From Anagrus nilaparvatae (taxonomy: Eukaryota; Arthropoda; Insecta; Hymenoptera; Mymaridae), in assembly GCA_022575985.1 (NCBI GenBank), contig JAKSXM010000007.1, positions 6,512,501 to 6,576,500 on the forward strand: DNA of 64,000 nt. Direction: 5' to 3'. The notes below the pieces were generated by a model. It did no database searches. It was not told the origin of the DNA and saw nothing but the letters and a program-made list of their open reading frames with translations. Position 1 is the first letter of the stretch. Every line of letters starts with the position of its first letter. Position numbers and translations under genes: made by a program. Positions 1 to 12,075 of this stretch are shown piece by piece.

Positions 1-3000
1 CTTTTTGATCTTATCAGCTGCGAAATGTCCATCATCAACAAGGCGTGCAGCATACTGTACAACAGAATTAATCTTTTCATCATTAGCATCCATTGTGGTC
101 ATAAATGCTTCATGACGTTTGATCATATTTTCAGCTTGTTCAAAGTTAGATGGAGCTTCATCTTTAGCCAGAATATGTTCTTGTTGTGATAATAATACCT
201 CGGCTTGCTTAGCATCTCTATCAAAGATTTGATAATTCAAAGAATTAGATAGTAAGTTTTGTCTGTTTACCCACATTTGATGAAGTTCTTCCCATCCCAT
301 TTTTAAAGCATTTAATCTTTCACGTAAGAACATATACTGCGTATCACCATCACCAGCTTCAGCAGTCAACCGTTCTCCATATTCCATCATCTTAAGATAA
401 TCTTCAGTGTAATTATCGATTTCTTCTTTGATGTTTTGATGCTGAGTAAGTAATTTTTCTGCATCAGCTAAGCTGGTTGGCGTGTCTTCACTAGCAACAT
501 CTTTCTGGGTTCTGCTCAACCAAGCCTGGAAATGATCAAGATCACGTAAGAAACGATGCAAATCACCTGCATCTTCTAGTTTAGAATCACGTTCTTTAAG
601 CATTTGTGTAAGATCTTCCCAGATTGTTTGTATTTGTGCGACTCTTTCTCTAGTAACTTCCGCTTCTTCTGGATGGTCTTTTTCGATTGTTTGTGCTTCT
701 TTTTCTAGTGCATCTAATTTTGCTTGGATAGCAGCTAAATCACGCTCCATGCCACTAAGTCTTCGTTGCAAAGTCATGACTCCAGTCAAGTCCATTTCTA
801 AACTATCAGTTTCTTGTAATATACGTTTTTTGTCTTCTATCCATGAAACAGTTTCTCTGCACTCTATGTGGAATGTTTGTACTCCATGGGCAGAATTCAA
901 AGCTTCGCGTTTATTTTCTGCTTTTTCACGTAGTTCAGACCATTTTTGATTCAAATCGTTTTGTCTTTGTTCAATTTGTTGGGAATTAGGATGCTCTACA
1001 CTTAATAACTGTCTTGCTAGCTGGTTAACTACTGCAACTCGCGATGCATTTGCGTTCATTTCTTTTTCAAATCCGTCATATCTATGCTTCATAATCTCAA
1101 CATCTTCAATATCTTTAGCAGGAACCATGGTATCTAACATCCTGTTCTTTTCAGATATCCATTGATCAACACCATCTGCTTCACTGAATAGTTTATACAA
1201 TGATAAAGCATCCAGTAACCTTTGTTTTCTTAATTTAGCCAACTCCAAAAGTTCTTTGTAACGAGAACCAGTTGTTGCAATTTTTTCTTGAACAATTGGA
1301 GACTGAGCATCTTGCTCACCTAATTGAGATGCTTGTTGCTGTAGTTGTTCTATTGTTGATCCATAGTTCTTAAGTTCGTCAGCAACATCCTTGTGTTTCT
1401 TTAGAAGCGATTGAACATTGGCTTCATCACGGCCAACGTCTTCTGAAGAGACAAGTTTTCTGGTATCTAGCATCCAAACATCAATGTCTTCAGAATCTGC
1501 AATTAATTGATGGTAATCAACAGCTTCTTCTAGACGTTTACGCCTGAAAGCAGCAAGATCAAGTAAATGATTCCACATGGTCAATATTTCTTGAAGCCTT
1601 TCTTGAATACGATCAGATCCAAAGTGTTGTTGGCGAACTAATTCATCACCCACAGCTGCAACAGACATTAGTTGAGGCTCATGGGACTGTATTTCTTTTT
1701 CTAGAGCTTTGTGCTTAGACAACAGTAAATTGACTGTAGTAAGATCATGGCCAATATCTCCAGTGGAAACAATTTGTTCTTTTTCCTTAATCCAGTTTTC
1801 TTCATCAGCCATGTCCCAATAGAATTGCCAAAGTTTTCTCGACTCTTCAAGACGAGCGCGTCTTTCTACTGCAAGTCGGACCAATTCAGCATAAGCATCT
1901 TCCAATTGCTGAACACGCTCAACAATAATAGTAGGATCACAGGGCCTATATCCTTCTTCAGCTTCTAAGAATTTCTGACTTTGCTGTACAACCGCTTTCA
2001 CTCTTTCTCCAAGAACATTTATATCTGCCTCAACTAAGGAATGTTTTTGTAAGAGATCTTCCACTCCCATAAGATGTTTTCCATAGTCATCAGTAAGTAA
2101 CCTTAGTTTGATTTCTTCCATACTATCAAGGATATAAAGCATTTCCTGGAAGTTTTGTTGTAGCTGCAGAGATAATTCTAATCTGGAACGGCGAGCTCGT
2201 AGAAGTTCTAACAAATAGTTCCAAAGCCTGAGTACATTGTCTTTGCGGGCATTAATTCTTTCAATATCATGATAATTTTCAGCTTCAAGTTCTTGCGATA
2301 CCGCCATTACAGCTTGAACACGCTCTTCATATGCAAATATATCAGTTTCAATAGCTTCGTGTTTTTTAGCAGCAGCTTCAACTGCAGCGAGATCGAAACC
2401 AAAATTATCTTGAGAAACAAGCCTTTGATTTTCTGAAAGCCAAGTTTCTCGCATACTAGCTTTTCTGTTAAAGCGCGCAGCTAATTGTTCTAACTTTTCT
2501 TGCCGAATAAGTTCTTCTCTTAGTGCTAACTCTCTTTCGTGTTCTGCTTTCTCTAATCTTTCCCACGCTTTGTTAATATCTGCAATCATTTTACCTTCTT
2601 TAGGTGTGTATGGTTTTTGGTTATTTGCTCTCATTTTTGACTGTAGTGTAAATAATAGAACTTCTAAATTTCCTTTTTCAACGAATTTTGGTGGTTTTTC
2701 GACTGTGCGGTAATTAGAAAACTGAGAAAGCTGAGACTGTACTCCTAAAAGAGAATTTGCAAACTGTCGGTCTCCAAGGGTTTGAATTGTAGACTCAATC
2801 CATCGCAAAAGTTCGCTGGTTAGACTTTCATATTCCCGAATCATTCTGTCATTTTCCATAGCAATTCCAACAACTTTTCCGATACGCTTACCTTGAACGG
2901 TTTCTTGTTTCATTTTTGAAAAGTAATGATAATAAGTAACTACATAGGTAATAATTGACTTTTCATCAGGGTGATCAACAAAAATATCTTCTGCATCAAG

Positions 3001-3602
3001 AAGTTTAGTAAGATTTAGTTTATCCTCTGCAACATTAAAGGCATTATTGAGATTATAAATGGCGTTTGATTTTGAAAGTTTGTCAAATTGTATGAGGTCT
3101 GGTCTATGTTTGTGAATAATGGCATTAAATGCAAGGCCATCACGCCATGAAGTTGTAAAGTTTCTAACATTAACATTGTGATAGCCTGCAGTCTTCATTT
3201 GGCACCACAAGAGCAGTGCATCTTTAGCAGATTTGGTTTCTTGGTTATCAGTTTCTTCGATGGTAATATCTTGGATTTGGAAGCGCAAAATTATGGTCCA
3301 GATAAGACCAAGTGTCAGTCTTGGGTTACCATCGACAATATCGTGTGAACCCATATTTTCTAAATGAACACGTTGTTCCCTTAAAAATTGTAATGCTTTG
3401 TCTACATTTTCTAGACAATGAATACGCATCTTGCCTTTGGTTGGTCGTGGTAACCTTTCTCCAGAAAGGATTTCCAGTAATTTTATCAACATTTTGCCAT
3501 CTCGAAGATCTACATAAAGATCTCCTATGCGTGCAGTACATCGCACTAAATGTGAATTTACCCATTTTTGAAAAGTTTTCTTTTGAACTAACTCACGCTC
3601 AC
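1..3602 (-). CDS. beta-Spec: Beta-spectrin, large coding exon (partial, runs off left edge)
   Basis: Beta-spectrin crosslinks actin and pairs with alpha-spectrin in the submembrane skeleton. The exon is open for 1,200 codons on the minus strand after a two-base split codon, and reads to base 1 in frame. It begins just after a CAG acceptor (AG at 3603-3604) and continues the reading of the 8392-8527 exon as ALA-G-ERELVQKK. In order it holds two calponin-homology domains forming the actin-binding region (about residues 50-275; for example KTFQKWVNSHL, WCQMKTAGYHNVNVRNFTT) and then spectrin triple-helical repeats, roughly repeats 1 to 9. The usual protein is about 2,300 residues, so the rest, including the C-terminal repeats and any PH domain, lies outside the window. 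I followed the whole frame against my memory of the family and saw no internal break. Paralogues such as beta-heavy spectrin fit less well. Confidence 0.96.
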
Positions 3603-3935
3603 CTGTTATGGAAAAAAAATGAATTGAATAATTTTTGAAAAATGATAAAAACTTGGATAATTTTTAGCAAGAAAAATGTTTAAATTATTTCTTTAGGTAT
3701 TATTTAAAAAAAATCAAAATTATTTTAATTCAAAGAATTTATTAGTTACATTTACCCGACTCTAAATGAAGGCTTACATAATGAAGTAATTGCAGTTTAC
3801 CTATAGAAAACCTATAAGCTTAAAACATTTTCTGAGCTTGCTTATACATTTGATTAAGTAAGTACAGGGCTTGGTCGATAAGTAAACCAATCGGAAAATA
3901 TTGTATAATAATTATATTTGGTATTGGCTTTTTAT

Positions 3936-4445
3936 CCCGGGGTACGCAACGGGAGTCGGGAGTCGTGACTCCCATTTTGGGAGTCAAAATTTTTTTTTTT
4001 GGTCAGAATCGACTCGAATTGGCTTAAAAAGGGTTTATAAAGGTTCCAATCATCACGACTCCCAACGACTCCCAACGACTCCCGAATATTAGTAAAAAAA
4101 ATTTTTTTGTTAAAATCGCTATTATTTGACTCATTCTTACGTTTTAAGAGTAATTTTTAATAATTTAAAAATTTTTATTCATATTCAGTGTCAAATAAAT
4201 GATTTTGGCAATTGACAGTTGTCACTTACTTGTTTTTAAAATATAGTCACACTGTATACAAAAAAAATTATGGGAAACGTGTAAATTTATATTTTTTAGT
4301 TATTTAATTTGAAAATATACACGAAAATAGTCACGATAAATTTTTAGTATTTTTCTAGCTGTTGAGTAGCTGTCAATTATGTCATAATTAACTATTAACA
4401 ATTTCGAGTAAATTTTTATAGAAAAAGGAAAATCTTATAATGATC
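3936..4445 (+). repeat. Left terminal inverted repeat of the 3.2 kb element
   Basis: It matches the reverse complement of 6643-7148 nearly base for base, from the CCCGGGG tip through GTAAATTTATATTTTTTAG to ATCTTATAATGA. Differences are a handful of substitutions and small indels, including about five extra bases in an A-run near 4260. Confidence 0.87.
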
Positions 4446-4966
4446 CTGAATTATTTTTTGACCCAATTTTTGAGTATCGCAAAGTCAAAATTTGGTTTTA
4501 AATTTATAATTTTGTCAAATGTAACTAACAGTTGTATATAAAAAAAGATGTTAAACCCAATGTTAATTATACAAAAATTCCCATGATAAATTGTTTCAAT
4601 TCAAATTGCTTATGTTCTCATGTAAAAAGACTAAGTTAATTTTGGTTAAGCTTACTTAATCTTTTTACGTGGGTTATTTAGGCTACTTTTACCTCTGACT
4701 CTACGAAGGTCATTAGATAATAAAGTAAACTCATTTTTTTAATTTTCTAAATAGTTAGGGTAACTCCCAGTAAAATTTCAGCTTGTAAAAGCCTACTTAA
4801 AAGTTATTTTATTTTAAAAACTTATAACAGGTTTGTGTATACACAACCTAAATGCATGGAATAAATTTAATTCCAGCTGAGGACTTGGTATAATCCATAA
4901 ATGTTACGCATCGTTACAATTTTATATGTTCAATTAATTTGTAATTATCACCTTACTAGCTGTTAA

Positions 4967-5207
4967 GATTCTAAACCCAAACTATTTTGATTTCCTAAAC
5001 CTGAATTATTCTAAGTGGCTTATCGATATTATTCCAAATCCCTAAACCTGAATTATTATAGGTCTCTAAATCAAAATTATTTCAAGTTCCTAAACCTGAA
5101 TTATTCTAAATCCCTAAATCGATATTATTCTAAGTTCTTAAACCTGTATTATTCTAAACCTGTAAGCCTAGAATTTTCAAAGTCTCTAAATTGAAATTAT
5201 TTTAAGT
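4967..5207. repeat. 24-bp minisatellite, about 10 units
   Basis: Tandem units of 23-24 bp close to TCCCTAAACCTGAATTATTC lie end to end (for example starts at 4992, 5016, 5039, 5064, 5088, 5112, 5136). Units alternate between a CTGAATTATT and a CGATATTATT core. The array is inside the 3.2 kb TIR transposon. Confidence 0.8.
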
Positions 5208-5252
5208 CTCATTGACCCCTTTCCCCTTAAACCAGACAAATTGGATCACCCC

Positions 5253-6622
5253 GTGTTAAGTAAATCTTGCTACTTACAGTTTTCAAAGGCTTTTGACCTA
5301 AAAATTGAAATTCGGTCAATAAAAATGATATTTTTTCTTAAAGAAATTAATGGCCAGGGAAAAATTATGAGAGTTACTTTGGCGGCGAGAAATACGGAAG
5401 GACGTTAACACCCAGTGAGAATATACAATATAGGCAAAATATGCTTTTCTAACTTATAAATTAATTAGAGTAAAATATATTGTTATATAACAAAAACAAA
5501 AAATAAAAACAATTAAAACTAAAAAAAAGGGAACTAAAATTACAAATACTTATAGGCACTACACAAAAATATTTATAGACAAAATATACATCTTGGAGTT
5601 AATTCTCAAATTTGGAAAGAGGTGCCGCAATGAGCCTAAATAGGCATCATTGTTGGACTGTCCTAAGCCTGTGAAAAATTTTTTAGCTAAATCGTATGTC
5701 AGAGATGGGAGATATTGGCCTCAGACCGAGCCTTATCTACAGCCCGTGTATGCTTAGCGGACAAAAATAATTAAGCGAATTCTCAAATTTGGGAAGTGGT
5801 GCCACATTGATCCTAAGTTGGCATCATTTTTAGACTGTCCTAAGCCTGTAAAAAAATTTTTAATCAAATTCAATGTCAGGGATGACTAAAGTATTTTTGT
5901 CCGCTAAGCATACAAGAGCTGTAGATAACTCAGTCTGAGGCTAATATCTCCCATCTCTGTCATAGGATTAAGTTAAAAATTTTTTTACTAGCATATGAAT
6001 GATCAACAATGATGCCTACTTAGGCTCATTGCGGCACCTCTTCCCAAATTTGAGAATTTGCTTAATTATTTTTGTCCGCTAAGCATATACACGGGCTGTA
6101 GATAAGGCTCGGTCTGAGGCCAATATCTCCCATCTCGGACATAGGATTAATAAAAATCGATTTAAAAAAAAAAATTATTATTTTACGATGAAAATCAAGC
6201 GAGTAATGCACGATTAAAGTTCAGAAACAGGCTTTTTTCAATAAAATTTCAATCTTTTTTAAGACGAATTTGAGCAAAATCTTAAATTGACGATAACTTG
6301 GCTAAATTTCATCGTAAAAAGATAAGTTTTTTTTTCTTCTGGAGTGGTTTTTCCCTGGTAATTAGATTTTCTTATCTTTTTTTTTAAATTTTATTTACCT
6401 AAAATGTTATTTTGAAAATTTGGGGTAGCTCAGATACAAAAAACACAGTTTTTGACATAAAAGTGAAAAAATATTTTTGGCACCTATCGCCGATTTCTTG
6501 TTCATGATTTTTTTCGGTTTTCTGAAGGTTCAAAACACTTAAGAACGCGGGTCATACAGATGTGCCCTCAAAAAAAAAAATTACGAATCTAGGCTCAAGT
6601 AGCACTTTTAAAATAATTGCTC
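5253..6622. repeat. Half of a foldback element, interrupted by another repeat
   Basis: 5253-5371 and 6145-6622 match the right half of the foldback elements at 14814-15951 and 55882-56979. They start in the central loop GTGTTAAGTAAATC and end at AATAATTGCTC. The left half is absent. The halves are split by an unrelated block at about 5372-6145. Confidence 0.75.
5590..6145. repeat. Composite of direct and inverted ~170 bp repeats
   Basis: The motif around CTCAAATTTGGGAAGTGGTG plus an AGGCATCATTGTTG segment occurs at about 5606 and 5782 in one orientation and at about 6010-6058 inverted. A second motif, TTTGTCCGCTAAGCATA to ATCTCCCATCTC, occurs three times: about 5700-5770 inverted, 5895-5960 direct and 6070-6135 direct. 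It looks like an internally rearranged inverted-repeat element inserted into the foldback half. Confidence 0.65.
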
Positions 6623-6642
6623 ATAAATATTTTTACATAGGG

Positions 6643-7148
6643 TAAAACTCATTATAAGATTTTCTTTTTTCTATAAAAATTGACTCGAAATTGTTAATAG
6701 TTAATTATGACATAATTGACAGCTACTCGACATCTACAAAAATACTAAAAATTTATCGTGACTATTTTCGTGTATATTTTCAAATTAAATAACTAAAAAA
6801 TATAAATTTACACGTTTCCCATAATTTTACAGTGTGACTATATTTTAAAAACAAGTAAGTGACAACTGTCAATTGCCAAAATCATTCATTTGACACTGAA
6901 TATGACTAAAAATTTTTAAATTATTAAAAATTACTCTTAAAACGTAAGAATTAGTCAAATAATAGCGATTTTAACAAAAAAATTTTTTTTACTAATATTC
7001 GGGAGTCGTTGGGAGTCGTTGGGAGTCGTGATGATTGGAACCTTTATAAACCCTTTTTAAGCCAATTCGAGTCGATTCTGACCAAAAAAAAAAATTTTGA
7101 CTCCCAAAATGGGAGTCACGACTCCCGACTCCCGTTGCGTACCCCGGG
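6643..7148 (-). repeat. Right terminal inverted repeat of the 3.2 kb element
   Basis: This is the inverted partner of 3936-4445. The outer 110 bp, with the clustered GGGAGTC motifs, is essentially identical between the two ends. Confidence 0.87.
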
Positions 7149-7156
7149 CTTTTTAT

Positions 7157-8391
7157 AAACTTTAATGAACACATGAAATATTGAACCATGCATTGAACTC
7201 GATAAAGCTATTTAGATGATAAAGTATTTTAAGTAATGAGGTTAATTAAAATAATAGTTTGAGGTAAAGAACTAAATTTTTATTAATATTTTAAGACAGT
7301 CTTTTTACTTTACTGCTAAAATGATTATTAAACAAGAATTTTAATAAATTGATTAAAAAAAGCTATTAAAGTATGTTTTATTCCTGGTTTTATTTCAAAA
7401 ACTATAAAAAAAGGGCATAAATTTTATATTTTATGACCGAATATTATTTATTGCAACATGTTCTATTCTGGTTTTTTTATTGCGCTGTTATTTGCAATGA
7501 TATATGAAAAAAAAATTTATATCACTTTAATGATTAAAAAAAATTTGCTATTGTTCGTTTCTACAAGTGAGTTTTTGATGAATGTTTCTTTAAGTTTCTT
7601 CTCGAGTTTCTTCAACAGGGTTAAAATTAAATTATTTACACTAGTTTAATGATTATAGAAGAATTTTATATAAAAATATTTGTGGGGTAACTACATTGTA
7701 AAAAGTAACTTTCTTAAATTTACTACAAAAAAAGAATTTTTTCGAAAAATTAGTAAATTTTCAAAAAATTTTGTAAATATTCGATAAAAATCGTAAATTT
7801 ATTAAATTTAGTATATTATCGAAAAATTCGAGAATTTTCAAATTTTTTTTGGGATTTTACGAAAAAAGTTGTAAATTCACAACTATTTTTCGGAATTTTA
7901 CAACTATTTTTTGAAAATTTTCGAGAAAATTTTCGAAAAAAAAATTCTAAATTATCAATTTTTCTTGCGAATTCACAAAAAAAAAATCGATTGTTAATAT
8001 ACTAAATTTTAGTAAATATACGATTTTTTTCGAATATTTACAAATTTTTTCGAAAATGTTCTAATTTTAGCACATTTAACATGCTCATGTTAGGGCCTAA
8101 ATTTTGCTGCAAAAACCAGAGGAATTGAAAATTTTTATACTTTTAACAGAATTAAAATTTGAATTTTTTAATTAAAAAAATTTTGATTTTTCTGAAATAT
8201 AAACCACATTAATTACCAGTGTAAAGGAAACGCTTAATTGAAAAAAAGCTGATGAGTAAGAGATAATAACAACAATAGCAAAAAAAAAAAAAGTTAATAA
8301 AGTATTGTATCTAAAAATATAGCATAAGATTATTATTATTGCGTAACAAGCAAATAATATAACAGAAAAAAGAAGAGAGGCGTCGGCTTAC
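7157..8391. other. Remainder of beta-spectrin intron, AT-rich
   Basis: The sequence is low-complexity and AT-rich, with many short TTTTCGAAAAAT-like self-complementary runs at 7720-8070. I see no gene. The splice donor GTAAGC lies at its right end on the minus strand (8391-8386). Confidence 0.6.
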
Positions 8392-8527
8392 CAGCTAAAG
8401 CTTTAATGCGCGAACGTTCAAAAAGTCTTGAACTAGAATTTCCTCCATCGTATTCATATTCGTCAACTATTTCCTGTTGAAGGGTCGGATCCCATCCCGA
8501 CCTAACTACCGATATGTCGGTCGTCAT
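8392..8527 (-). CDS. beta-Spec: Beta-spectrin, first coding exon (N-terminus)
   Basis: 45 codons plus one base. It starts MTTDISVVRSGWDP, followed by the block DEYEYDGGNSSSRLFERSRI that is nearly invariant at the N-terminus of insect beta-spectrin. The exon ends G|GTAAGC (donor at 8391). The single base combines with GT of the next exon to make Gly, giving uninterrupted frame into the 1-3602 exon. The ATG at 8527 is the family's usual start. This tail precedes the first calponin-homology domain. Confidence 0.95.
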
Positions 8528-8631
8528 TTTTTTTTTATTTATTAATTTTTTTTATTCTACTTAATATTTAAGCCTTTTTTTTAATCGCTATGAATTACTA
8601 ATAATTCGACGTCTTCTTTTTATGGGTACTT
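8528..8631 (-). other. Probable 5' UTR part of beta-spectrin exon
   Basis: On the minus strand a good acceptor, TTATTATGTTACAG|AAGTACCC, ends at 8632 and is followed by 104 untranslated bases to the ATG at 8527. This implies a further upstream untranslated exon. Inference from splice consensus only. Confidence 0.5.
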
Positions 8632-10463
8632 CTGTAACATAATAAAATTAAATTTATTTTTATTAAATTAATTGTTTATTACTTAAAATTAGAATATTAC
8701 AGTTTTTTAGGCCACTTAAAAAAAAAATTTTTTTTACACATATTTAAAGCTAAATGCGATTACGTCAGAGCAAAAAAAAATAAAAACATGATGTCACATA
8801 TTTAAACGATGTATTAATAATAATATTCACATATTTTTATTACTCTGATGAAGGATATGAAAAAAAAATGTTTATAGAAAATTTATTCGCAGTATAATTG
8901 TAAATTTTTCATTAGAAAAATTCGAGAAAAAAAAGAAAGCGAATTGTAAAAAATTTTTTTTAAGACAGTTTTGGTCAGGTCAACATTTCACTTTTCAAAA
9001 ACCAGAGTCGATCATCTGTACGAGTATAAAACGACATAAGTTTTATATTATTCACAGACTCGACTTTTCATATCCATAATCAGTGAAGTGCAGGGTCTCT
9101 CGAGGGCATTCATCCCTTTTTTTTTAAGTACCATAGATTCATAAACTAACAAACTACTAAAAATACATAAAAAATGTATACTAGAGTAGTGTGTTACGTA
9201 ATGATATTCCAGCAAGCGAGCAAAAAATATATTAATTGCTTATTTTATGTATAAATAATTGTTTAATTAAATGTAAAAAAAATTTATAAACTTGTATGTT
9301 GACATTATAAGAGGATAGGTCACTATTTTTTAGCTAATATAAATTGTTCATGCAGGTACCACACCCATATTTGCACAATAAATTATACAACAATAAAGTG
9401 TCAATAATAAAATGCGTGTTTAATTAACTATTTTAACTGTTGGGTATTATTAGAAATTAAAAAATTTTTTTTATTATTAATTTTTTCAAGGTTAAATTTT
9501 TTAGTTTTTTTTTTGTAAATAAAAATAATCAGAAAAAAATGTGTTTGATAAAATTGAACTTGAGAGGCTTTGTGGATGTGTGTTATATAAATGTTATAAA
9601 TATTTCTCAATGAGAGAATTCAGTCTGCAGACATAAAGCATTTGTGAGAAATTAAGATCAATGAGTGTTGATGCTTAGTATTTTATATATTAGGATGGTT
9701 CTTATTTTTAGAAAATTATTGGTTTTTGAAAATTTTTTGAGCAAAGGGAGAATTTTTTCATCTATTCTTTAACAATTTATAAACTAAACGTACAACTAAA
9801 AGTCTTAAATTCATTTTTTGGGGGATTGTAGATTTATTACAAATAATTTCCCACTGAGTTTTTTTTACTAAATCTAAAAAAATACTACCAATTTCAAACC
9901 AATTTTAAAACAAAGTAAAGCCTATAAAACAATGAGACCAAATATCCACTAAAAATATAATTTTCAGCCCTTTGTTGAGTACTATTCCAAGTACCTTTTG
10001 GAAGTTGGTAATAGGCGAATAATAGTTTAAAATTCCAAAAAAAATTTCACTAAATTTTTTTCTCTTGTGTGGTATATTTTTATTTTGAATACATACATAC
10101 TCGCAAGCATATTCAATTGCTAATTGATTACACTTAATTTCAAACACGTTTAGAATCCTATTTCTAGAATAAATATAAATATGGTAACTCTTGGCACCCA
10201 AATTCCAAATAAGTACAAAAACAAGAAAATGCAAATTTTTCGGTTGTGATAATAAGCACCCTAATATACATCTTTTTAATCACATGCATTCAAACATTCA
10301 AACATTTTTGATATTAGCCTGTTTTTTATTTTAATCTCGTATACAAATTTTTTTATTCAGGAATTTTTAACAAAATCAATTATTTTTTTAAAAAAAGTTT
10401 TAAAAGCCCCTACTAAAAATTTTGTTATTCTCTTTTAATCTATTTCTGACTTAACAACTATGT
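8632..10463. other. AT-rich stretch, no gene seen
   Basis: I find no recognisable coding region or well-bounded repeat. If the first exon proposed at 24.66 kb is right, this is part of a roughly 16 kb first intron of beta-spectrin. Confidence 0.5.
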
Positions 10464-12030
10464 TAACCGATGCGGTTAATTAAAATTATTACTACAACTA
10501 ATAGTATTAGGTGTCTAATCTACAAATACAATGTTTCAAAAAAAAATAAAAATAAAAAGCGCCAAATGGTGTAAAAAGCACCATGCTCTTGATTATCTTG
10601 TTAAAGCTATTAAATATACTATTGATAATTCAACTAAAATCAGAACTAACAAAAAAAATATTAAAAATAAAAAAAGACAGTCTCGGATCACCTCTGGTAT
10701 AATTAAATCTTTTGCCACAAAATTTACCTCTTAAAAAACAATACCAATCCTACTTAAAAACTTCTTGCAACTGCTAAATCAAACTATTTTAAACACCAAA
10801 TAAAATAATGCTAGGAAACTATGGCAATTTATAAGTACTAGAATCAACACTAAATAGAAAAAGTCTAATAATATTAATTACATTATCAAAGAAAATAATA
10901 AAAAAATAATTCATAAGCTTGAAATTGCAAACGAATTTAATTCCTTTTACAGTAACATTGGTAATAAACTAGCAAATAAAATAAGAAATGAAAAAATAAA
11001 TTACAATTTAGTGAAAAAATGTGATAATACTTTTTACTTAAATCCCTCCACATCCAAAGAAATAATGTTAACCAAAATGCCTAATAAAGCCGGTGGTGCA
11101 GATAAATTAAGCATGAATATTATAAAAAAATGATCAACCTTTATAACAAAACCATTAGAATATATTTTTAATTTATGTATCATTAATGAAAGATGGTCAG
11201 AATGCCTTAAAACTGCAGATATAATACCAATATATAAAAATGGTGATATTCATCACACTACAAATTATAGGCCAATCTCACTAATATCTTATCTCGTTAA
11301 AATTTTGGAAAAAGTAGTGCACATAAGAATGAATAATTTTATAAATAAAAATAACATACTGTCAGAGAGACAATTTGGATTCAGGAAGAGCATCGGTACT
11401 AAAGAGGCTCTGGCTTATATTACTAATATTTTGTTCAGTAATATCAATCACAGTCTCCCTACAATTATTACTTATTTAGATTTGGCAAAAGCCTTTGATA
11501 CTATTAATTACAAAATACTTTTTCATAAACTTTTTAAGTACGGTTTTAGGGGTAAAATCCTAAAACTAATAATAGAATATCTAACTAACAGAAAACAAAG
11601 TGTTATTGTAAATAATATAAAGAGCTACTATTTAACTGTTAATCTTGGAGTGCCTCAAGGCACCGTACTAGGTCCTCTACTCTTTATCTTATACATCAAT
11701 GATATTTTTAATACTCTTCCTGATGAAATAATTGTTTCATATGCTGATAACACAGCTATAATTTGTAGCGATAAATCCTGTGATTCAGTAAGTATAAAGA
11801 TGTCCAATGTTCTTAATACTGTGTATCAATGGTTAAATGCAAATCGGCTTTCTCTAAATATTGAGAAAACTGTATTTGTAACATATGGGGCATATAAAAA
11901 TAGCATTCCTAAAAATATAGATATACAAATTGGAACTCACAACTTAACTAGAGTTGATCATTGTAAATATTTGGGCGTTATTTTCGATTGTTTTTTTTTA
12001 TATGTAGGGCACTCCCTATCGAAGCACTAA
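10464..12030 (+). mobile_element. Degraded non-LTR retrotransposon ORF2 (jockey/CR1-like RT)
   Basis: Broken plus-strand frames spell the landmarks of a non-LTR reverse transcriptase. A linker segment with SRITSGIIKS lies at about 10680-10715. TADIIPIYKNGD and TNYRPISLIS lie at about 11214-11290. The longest frame (11305-12030) has ERQFGFRKSIGTKEAL, TYLDLAKAFDTINYK, LGVPQGTVLGPLLF and the catalytic box as YADN where YADD is expected, then CKYLGVIFD. In-frame stops occur upstream (for example near 11131) and the 3' end is cut off at about 12000. The element is dead. The 5' part recurs at 14711-14800. Confidence 0.85.
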
Positions 12031-12075
12031 AGAAAAATCACACTCATTTCATTTTTTCTTAAAACTATTTTAAAA

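Larger units (their letters stand above)
3936..7148. mobile_element. 3.2 kb TIR DNA transposon, non-autonomous, with 8-bp TSD
   Basis: The two ends are inverted copies beginning CCCGGGGTACGCAACGGGAG and ending with its complement. An identical 8-bp direct repeat CTTTTTAT flanks the element at 3928-3935 and 7149-7156, so the boundaries are exact. The terminal inverted repeats are about 505 bp long. They carry iterated GACTCCC / GGGAGTC motifs near the tips that may be transposase binding sites. I see no transposase frame inside. An 8-bp duplication is known for hAT, P and Merlin families; the long arms do not settle which. It sits in the first coding intron of beta-spectrin and contains a minisatellite and a second, nested foldback half-element. 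Confidence 0.88.

Noticed and set aside
3901..4092. Open frame in the left arm of the 3.2 kb element, with a twin at 6992-7189 on minus
   Set aside because: Both translate the same inverted-repeat DNA; it is repeat sequence, not a gene.
11305..12030. Possibility of an active reverse transcriptase
   Set aside because: Catalytic box altered, upstream stops and truncated 3' end show it is inactive.
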